Source: Cannabis sativa
Taxonomy: Eukaryota > Streptophyta > Magnoliopsida > Rosales > Cannabaceae
Assembly: GCF_029168945.1 (NCBI RefSeq)
Contig: NC_083608.1
Coordinates: 14,712,136 to 14,776,135, forward strand
Reading direction: 5' to 3'
Length of the DNA stretch: 64,000 bases
This document shows positions 58,181 through 64,000 of this stretch, one piece after another. Position 1 is the stretch's first letter, and every line of letters begins with the position of its first letter. The notes under the pieces were generated by a model, which saw only the letters and a program-made list of their open reading frames with translations, was not told the DNA's origin and searched no databases. A program made the position numbers and the translations under genes.

Positions 58181-58228
58181 TAGACACACTTTATATAGAA
58201 TAGATATAAATATTTATATATATTTATA

Positions 58229-59096
58229 GGGTACTCCTTAATTGAGGGCACTACTTTTGTTTTCACATGTGAGAGCATTTTTTAAGCCCTTCATTTTTAT
58301 TCAAGTGGTGGTAGTTACATTGACTAAGATAGATCATCTCACATGGGAATATAATTGTTGATATTTTAATATATTTTATTTTTAAAAAAACGTGGGCATG
58401 CAGTTATTAAACTTATATAACTATATTTGTTATTTTTGGAGCTTTATTCTAGCACCCATTTTTTTTTATGCTTGATGAATTTCAAGCTTTCATTTGTGTA
58501 GAGGTCTATAGCCACTGTGTGATTTTTGGCTTTTTATTTCAATTAAACAAAATATTAAAACTATGTATGTTTATCAAAGTTACATATTAGTAATATACAT
58601 CATAATAATCCACTTTCAAATATACAATACTAAAAATAAGAGTAATCAAATGAAGTCAAATATAATCCAGAGATAAATTTACTGAAAAAGAAACTAGAAT
58701 AAATAAATCAAATTTTGTCTCAATTTCGTTTGGAAAAGGTAGAAATTTTCTTTGATTTTATTTTATTGTTATAACTAGATAAAGAATATGTAATTTTTTT
58801 TATTTTTATTTATTTATTATTTATTATTATTATTATTATTATTATTGCAACAAAAAGAAATACAGAAATTAAACAATGAAAAAAAAAGAAAAAAAATCGA
58901 AGTCTCATACTTTTCATGAGTATACTATAAAAGAAAAATTAAAAAAATCACAATATAATTTTTTTTTAAGAAAAAAATGTGTACTAAACACTATCTAACT
59001 TAATACCATACAACTATCCCATTCAACCAATGAAAAGTTTAAAAAAATGCTCTTACATATGAGAGCAAAAGTAATGCTCTCACCTAAGAATTTTCC
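58229..59096. mobile_element. MULE-type MITE with a 10-bp target duplication
   Basis: Ends of about 57 bases are inverted: GGGTACTCCTTAATTGAGGG on the left and GGAAAATTCTTAGGTGAGAG (reverse complement) on the right, with shared GAGAGCATT-like blocks. TATATTTATA flanks both sides exactly (58219-58228 and 59097-59106). The 868-bp interior is AT-rich and has no gene. A 9-11 bp duplication points to the Mutator superfamily. Confidence 0.85.
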
Positions 59097-59407
59097 TATA
59101 TTTATATATTAAAAGTGTTTATCTAATTATATTTCTTGGTTTAAGAGATTTTATTTTTTTCTTTTAAATTTAACATTAAACAATAACTTTCAAAAATTTT
59201 AAAATAATAAATAAATAAAAATGTTGGCCAAGTGGTTGAACTAAACTCATATTTTTCTAAATAATCAGGTAAAATATTTTTTTTTGGCTGAGGTTACCAG
59301 ACTGTTTTTGTTTTCCTTAATTTTTTAAAAATGTACACAATATTTTTTTTTTTGTATATTTTTAACAGTTTGTAGATATTATAAAAAAAAAATACTGTCA
59401 TGTAAAG

Positions 59408-59665
59408 CTGCCCAAATAATTCACTTTACTGCACAAATATAGTTTTAAATAAATCAAATAAATGTACTTAATTATCATAAGTAAATTTTACTTATTAAAT
59501 TAATTATTTACACTATATCTTACCATTGAAAAATAATAATTTTGTCGACACTATCATATACAAATTATCCAAAAAAAAAATGAATAATTCAATTATATGC
59601 AGATCCAGATAGAATGAAAAGTGCAAAATACAAATATTACACTGTTGTCTCGCAAAAGAAAATTG
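59408..59665 (+). pseudogene. Inverted RPA-like Helitron fragment
   Basis: This is the reverse complement of the H2 segment at 13240-13500, including the FVDTII exon near 59540-59600 and the CACTGTTGTCTCG end. It is cut by the Tat LTR at 59671. It is in the opposite orientation to H1, H2 and H4. Confidence 0.75.
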
Positions 59666-59670
59666 AAACT

Positions 59671-62601
59671 TGTTGACCGAGGTTTTCGGCAACTAGTAGA
59701 ATATTATAAAGTTAGAGAGCTGTAAGAAAATTATAGAAGGATTTTTACGTGGTTGGGGCGTTAATGAGCCTTAGTCCACGAGTCTTTGTTATTTATGGAT
59801 GTCTTTAATACAGAGAATGTATTTGGGGAGTGTTTCACTCTTATAAATACAGAGAATGTTCTTGGTGAGTATTTACTCTACTTGCTCATATGCGGCCCAA
59901 GATTCTCGATCCCATTTAATGAGCTTTGAGGGGGTATTTATAGTGTTTTTGGTGGGGTGATCCCCAGAATTATCCTTACAAGTGTATCTGTAAGTATCTA
60001 TAAAGTTGGGCATTCCCAATGAATATACCATGGGTAATGCATGGTCAAATCCCTAGGTGCTGTAGGGTTTTTATGTGGAATGTCCTTATTGTCTTTTGAC
60101 TGATGTGACTCTTCACAGTGTAGCCGTCACTAGACTTAAATGATCATTACTTTGTAGCTGCTGGTTGGAGGTTGTGCCGTCAGACTTTATTGCGTGTAGC
60201 AGTCCCAACACGCTTCCTCCCATGCGACATTAAATGCGACTTGATTGCTCAGGAGAAACCTGACACGTCACGGAGACGCCTTAACGTTACTTCGAGCTTC
60301 CGGGAGCATATGGGGTTCCATATGCCTTCTCCGAGAGCTATGTCCTGGAAGCTACCTTTCAGCATAACGACTTAGCAAATATTTTGGATTGTACATTGCT
60401 TGATCCGCGTGTCCTTATTCGGTTGGTCCACGTATATTGGGAAAAATCAGGGGCAACATTTACCCCCCAAGCCTTGCTTATTTGAAAAAATAAGACAAGG
60501 CTTGCTCAAGTGCTTCCGGTTGACTCATCGGTTTCCTGACACGAGCTTTGAGAGCGTGAGGGTGTATTTAATGATGGCCTTTAATGCAGCGATTCACTTT
60601 TTGCAGAGGTCGATTCGTTTCACGCCCATTGCTTGATACGGCGCATTAATGGTGTCAGACGGATACTCAAACGTTTCCACCGCCTTAATCGCAAATCAAT
60701 CTTGTTCGTTGATTTCTGAGAATTCGAATCGTGCGCTTCCCCCACCGTTCAATTGGTAGGTGATGACGCCTATTCCGCATGCAGCTTTGCCTATAAAAGC
60801 CACCATCTTTCCTTCATTTCGGTTACTTCCCATTTCTTGCCAACTTTGCTCAAATTTCCCAGAGAGAAAAATTCTCAGACCCAGAAAAACACCTTTAAGT
60901 ACTTTGCAGTTTTCTCCAGTTCTCCTTCGTTTGTTACTGTTAGTCCTTCTTGTCTTCATTCAACTCACAGCAGGACCCCCAGTCTCAACACTTCATTGTA
61001 AGTTCTTTGCACCCTTTGCTTCATTATTAAATGGCATGCTATTACTTATCTGTTTGTTCTTTTCTGGGTTTGCATTCGAAGTTTCTGGGAATGCAAGTGT
61101 TTAAATCCTTCATATAATCGGTTTGAGTTTACTGCTCTAGTGATAGGATTACTGTTATCACACATTTGTTGTTATTTTTTGTAGAAGACCATACGTTCGT
61201 CGTATAGTGGTCGCTTAGGGCATAGGATAGACGGTTTTCTTTCCATTTTCTGCCTTTTCTTTTTCTTTAGTGCGCACTGCCATCTTCTGTGAATTTATTG
61301 CACCCGACTTTTGTCCAGGGAATCCTCCTAGGGTTTCCTGTATGACAGGTGTCCGGAGGGGGCCTCTTTCCAGCGGTTAGGGGACTCCCATTCCCTTTTT
61401 CTTGGTTTAGGGTTTGGTATGGGGCCTAACTGCTGGAATCTTAACTCTTTTTACAGAATCGAAACATGTCTGCTTCTGGCTCAAAATCATCTAAGAAGAG
61501 CGGTAAGCGCCTGGCTTCCCTCGAGGAGGTCTCCCTGGGTCTTGTTGCCCAGGAGGGGTACAAGTCTCGGGCGACCAGATGGGAGGCGGCCGAGCTTCAC
61601 TCCACTCTAACCTGTCCCCATCAGTTGGAGAACATCGTGGAGGTAGCTGGAATCAAGCCTTCCACATCAGGGACCTACCATCGGCCACCTCGCGACGCGG
61701 AGACGCCCAATCACAATTACGGCGGCTTTGGGGCCTGTAGCCAGACGCATTTGATGGCTGGGGCCATGCTTCCTCTTCAAGATTATTTTGTTAATTTCTT
61801 AGTTTTTGTTGGCCTTGCGCCATACCAACTCATTCCCCAAGCATACCGCCTGCTGTCAGGCTTATTTATTTTTTATTCCGCCCGGGGATGGGGCTCTCCC
61901 CGCCCGGCGGAAAATATTGTATTTTTATGAACTAGTTTTCGTCCCCAAAAAGGGGGACAAACTTAAGGACGGTTTTTACGGGTTCCGGGCCCACCCTGCT
62001 AATGAAGGGGTGGTCCCGTATAATAGGCAAACTCATGTTAAGGAGTATCGCCATCGTTTTTTCTTCTCCTCCGGGTTTCGGGCAGTGGACCATCCGAAGC
62101 TCCTCACTGAGTGGATTAGGATTCCTCCTTATGAACGGACTGCACCTACTCAGGTTTTTCTTCGGAGAGCCCAGGCCTTTGCCTCTTATGACCGGGCTGA
62201 TCTTGACGTCGGGGGCCTGGTTACTACGGAGAACTGCAGGAAGGCAAAACTCATCCTTCTGCACCAATCTGTGGAGGACTCTAACCTTTCCCGGGTTATC
62301 TGTCCCAACGTGAGGGCGCCGGCTGCGGAGAAAACCTTCCGGGATGAGATCATCACCACTGCCGAGAAGAAGTACCAGGAGTATCTCTACCGGAAGGCTC
62401 AGGAAAAGGCATACTCTAAGGCCCAGGCGGCTTCCGGGAGGTCACTTCGCGTGGGGAGCCCGGTTGAGAGGAGGAGTCAGGCGATCGCCGGGAAGTCCCT
62501 TCACATTGGGGACTCAGCGGAGAGAAGGGTTCCCAGGCCACAGCCTTTGGCTCAGGAACCGAACACTGGGGCTCCTGGTGCCAGTACGTTCGGCTCCGGT
62601 G
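59671..62601 (-). mobile_element. Second Tat element copy (minus strand), 3' part only in the window
   Basis: A 788-bp LTR (59671-60458) in reverse orientation is followed by a reverse polypurine tract (TTTACCCCCCAAGCC, 60459-60474) and then the promoter and first coding exon of the antisense gene on the plus strand. Homology with the first Tat element ends at 62601. The expected pol region does not follow within the window; another sequence with its own repeats takes its place. The LTR has more differences from the other two LTRs than they have from each other. Confidence 0.88.
60792..62601 (+). pseudogene. Antisense gene (aORF) of the second Tat copy
   Basis: A TATAAAA box (60792-60798), leader exon, GTAAGT donor at 60998, CTTTTTACAG acceptor ending 61456 and ATG 61466 mirror the first copy. 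The protein begins MSASGSKSSKKSGKRLA and has the same Transposase_28-like domain (HRPPRDAETPNHNYGGFGA, DYFVNFLVFVGLAPYQ). One extra C near 61883 shifts the phase; the frame 61806-62612 then carries the rest, to the G-S-rich end at 62601. The first copy shows the same region uninterrupted by this shift. At 62602 a GGTAAGT donor appears, which the first copy does not have (it has GGTTAGT). Confidence 0.8.
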
Positions 62602-62602
62602 G

Positions 62603-63300
62603 TAAGTTTTAACTGGTTTTTTTATGTTATATATATATATATATATATTTTTGTATCTGTTTTAATTTTGTTTTGTTGTAGCATTGTTAGAATCTGATTT
62701 TATTTTTGTATTTGGAACCGGTTTCTTTTAATTTTTATGGTTTATTGTCTAAGTTAGTTTTTTAACTAGTTATTTTGGTTCTGCTATATTTTGTTTTGCT
62801 TGTTATGTATGTGTTTCTAAACTGGTTTTTAAGTTTTAACTGGTTTTTTTTTTTATGTTATCTATATTTTTGTATCCGTTTTAATTTTATTTTCTTGTAG
62901 CATTGTTAAATGTAATGTTTTGTTAGAATCTGATTTTATTTTTGTATTTAGAACCGGTTTCATTTAATTTTTATGTTTTATTGTCTAAGTTAGTTTTTTA
63001 ACTGGTTATTTTGGTTCTAGTATATATTTGTTTTGCCTGTTATGTATGTGTTTCATACGGTTGACCTTGATTTTGTATATTATTTTAACCGGTTATTTTT
63101 TTTTATTTGTGTTCATTAAAATGTCGTGTAATGTTTATATACCAGTAATGCTTATATACCTGTAATGCTTATATACATGTAATGCATATATACCTGTAAT
63201 GTGTATTATTGACAATTGTTATTGCAGTTTTGGTTCTGTGTATTATTTGGTTTTTTTTTTCAGTTTTTAATTTTCGATTTTAATTAGCATTGATTTTTTA
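62603..63300 (+). repeat. T-rich interval with a ~225-bp tandem duplication
   Basis: Two copies starting AAGTTTTAACTGGTTTTTTT lie at about 62604-62830 and 62833-63050, each with GTAGCATTGTTA, TTAGAATCTGATTTTATTTT and GGTTCTG/GGTTCTA words. Further on, TATATACCTGTAATG-like words repeat at 63138-63205. The interval is T-rich like a plant intron and lies between a GTAAGT donor and a TTTTTTAG acceptor. Confidence 0.75.
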
Positions 63301-63301
63301 G

Positions 63302-63492
63302 GTTCTACAGATAAGGAAGAGGATCAGAAGCAATTGAAGTACTTACATGAAGACGATCGGAGGCGACGATCGTTGCTGAAGCTCTGTCTTCAGTCGACGG
63401 AAATTCTTGGTATCGAGATTGATTTTCTGCGCATGATGCTTGCGTTTGAGATCATTTTGCAGATACGATTGTGTATTGTTCAATCTCTGTAG
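63302..63492 (+). CDS. Possible 3' exon fused to the Tat antisense gene
   Basis: After the TTTTTTAG acceptor at 63301 the phase set by the upstream exon stays open for about 63 codons (DKEEDQKQLKYLHEDDRRRR, then SLLKLCLQSTEILGIEIDFL) to TAG at 63490. The peptide is charged then helical. I do not recognise it. It is not part of the antisense gene in the first Tat copy. It could be a host exon next to a truncated Tat element, or chance. Confidence 0.35.
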
Positions 63493-64000
63493 CCTTTCGT
63501 GCGATTATGAGAGAGAATTTCGCAGGGAATTGTGGAGAGAAATCGCAGAGATTAGGGAGAGAGAGAGATCGAAGGAGATGATATTCGGTTATGTTTTCAG
63601 TTTTGGAAAGTATGGGATTTTCCATTTTAAGCATATTTATATGTTTTTTGGATTCCCATGTTTTTCCATTTGATTATTTTTTTTTTTTTGCCATATTTTT
63701 TTCATTTATTTTTTTTTTGCCTTAAAAAAGTAAATGACAACAAAAATTCCCATATTTATATTTTTTTTCCCTTAAGCCAACCCAATTCAACCAGGCCCAA
63801 CAAAATAGTCAATACTAAAATATTTTTTAACCGATAATACTAAAATAATTGAAACCCTAAGAACTAACAATCCTAAAAATATATTAAATTTTAATGATGA
63901 ATTCAAGTTTTTGGCATGTTCAATTTTTTATTATGTATCAAGGTTGGCCCTGTGTTAAGATGGGCTACATCCGCGTGGGCCCACTCAACTTAGGAGCTAA
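63493..64000. other. Unassigned right edge
   Basis: AT-rich DNA with GAGAGA-rich sequence near 63560 and T runs near 63680-63770. No gene or terminus is recognised. Confidence 0.5.

Larger units (their letters stand above)
56093..58204 (-). mobile_element. Helitron H4 with RPA-like exons, 3' end truncated
   Basis: The 5' end on the minus strand is TCTATTCTATATAAAGTGTG at 58204. It matches H1 and H2 through the RPA-like 3' region but stops at 56093, about 120 bases before the expected hairpin, where the unclassified repeat begins. A tandem duplication of the 5' subterminal segment lies at 57918-58180 and a MITE at about 57455-57779. It has no Rep/helicase gene. Confidence 0.8.

Overview
This window is plant nuclear DNA, almost certainly from a eudicot. 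The evidence is Ty3/gypsy Tat and Tekay-type elements, a Ty1/copia element with an initiator-Met primer site, a plant L1-type LINE with a DUF4283-like ORF1, MULE and CACTA DNA transposons, RPA-carrying Helitrons, and fragments of plant host genes (WAT1/UMAMIT transporter, SPA1-like, CDPK, LRR-receptor kinase). The background is AT-rich and intron-like. The species cannot be fixed from the sequence. I see no intact host gene; nearly everything is nested mobile DNA.

Layout from left to right: (1) 1-3372 is the end of a Tekay-like gypsy element: a broken integrase tail, polypurine tract and a 3.0 kb 3' LTR. (2) 3373-3739 is the 3' tail of a LINE into which that gypsy landed. (3) 4650-10690 is a nearly complete L1-type LINE on the minus strand; ORF1 is intact and ORF2 is broken only by two in-frame stops. 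(4) 10697-10937 is a receptor-kinase fragment. (5) About 11027-40004 is a Helitron (called H2 here, minus strand) that carries host-gene fragments. A 1.8 kb CACTA element sits inside it. A second Helitron (H3, 17162-39995) sits within its last few bases; H3 in turn holds a 20.9 kb Tat gypsy element (18026-38972), and that element holds a 9.3 kb copia element (27845-37125). This gives four levels of nesting with target duplications or empty-site logic visible at each level.

(6) 40416-54566 is a WAT1-related transporter gene on the minus strand. It is split by Helitron H1 (41936-45376) and an 8.7 kb MULE (45381-54117), and its middle exons are missing. The MULE carries a Ulp1-type protease gene, a MURA transposase gene, a small CxxC/CxxC protein gene with its own TATA box, and three arrays of a TGTCGA motif. 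(7) 54628-56092 is an unclassified repeat. (8) 56093-58204 is Helitron H4 with RPA-like exons and a MITE. (9) 58229-59096 is a MULE-type MITE with a perfect 10-bp target duplication. (10) 59671 onward is a second Tat gypsy copy on the minus strand; its antisense gene reads on the plus strand and appears to join a foreign 3' exon near 63302.

The most unusual content is: the antisense gene of the Tat elements, which has its own TATA box, leader intron and coding introns; the MULE with its accessory small gene and motif arrays; and the Helitron family that carries RPA-like exons plus pieces of several unrelated host genes, mostly in one orientation.
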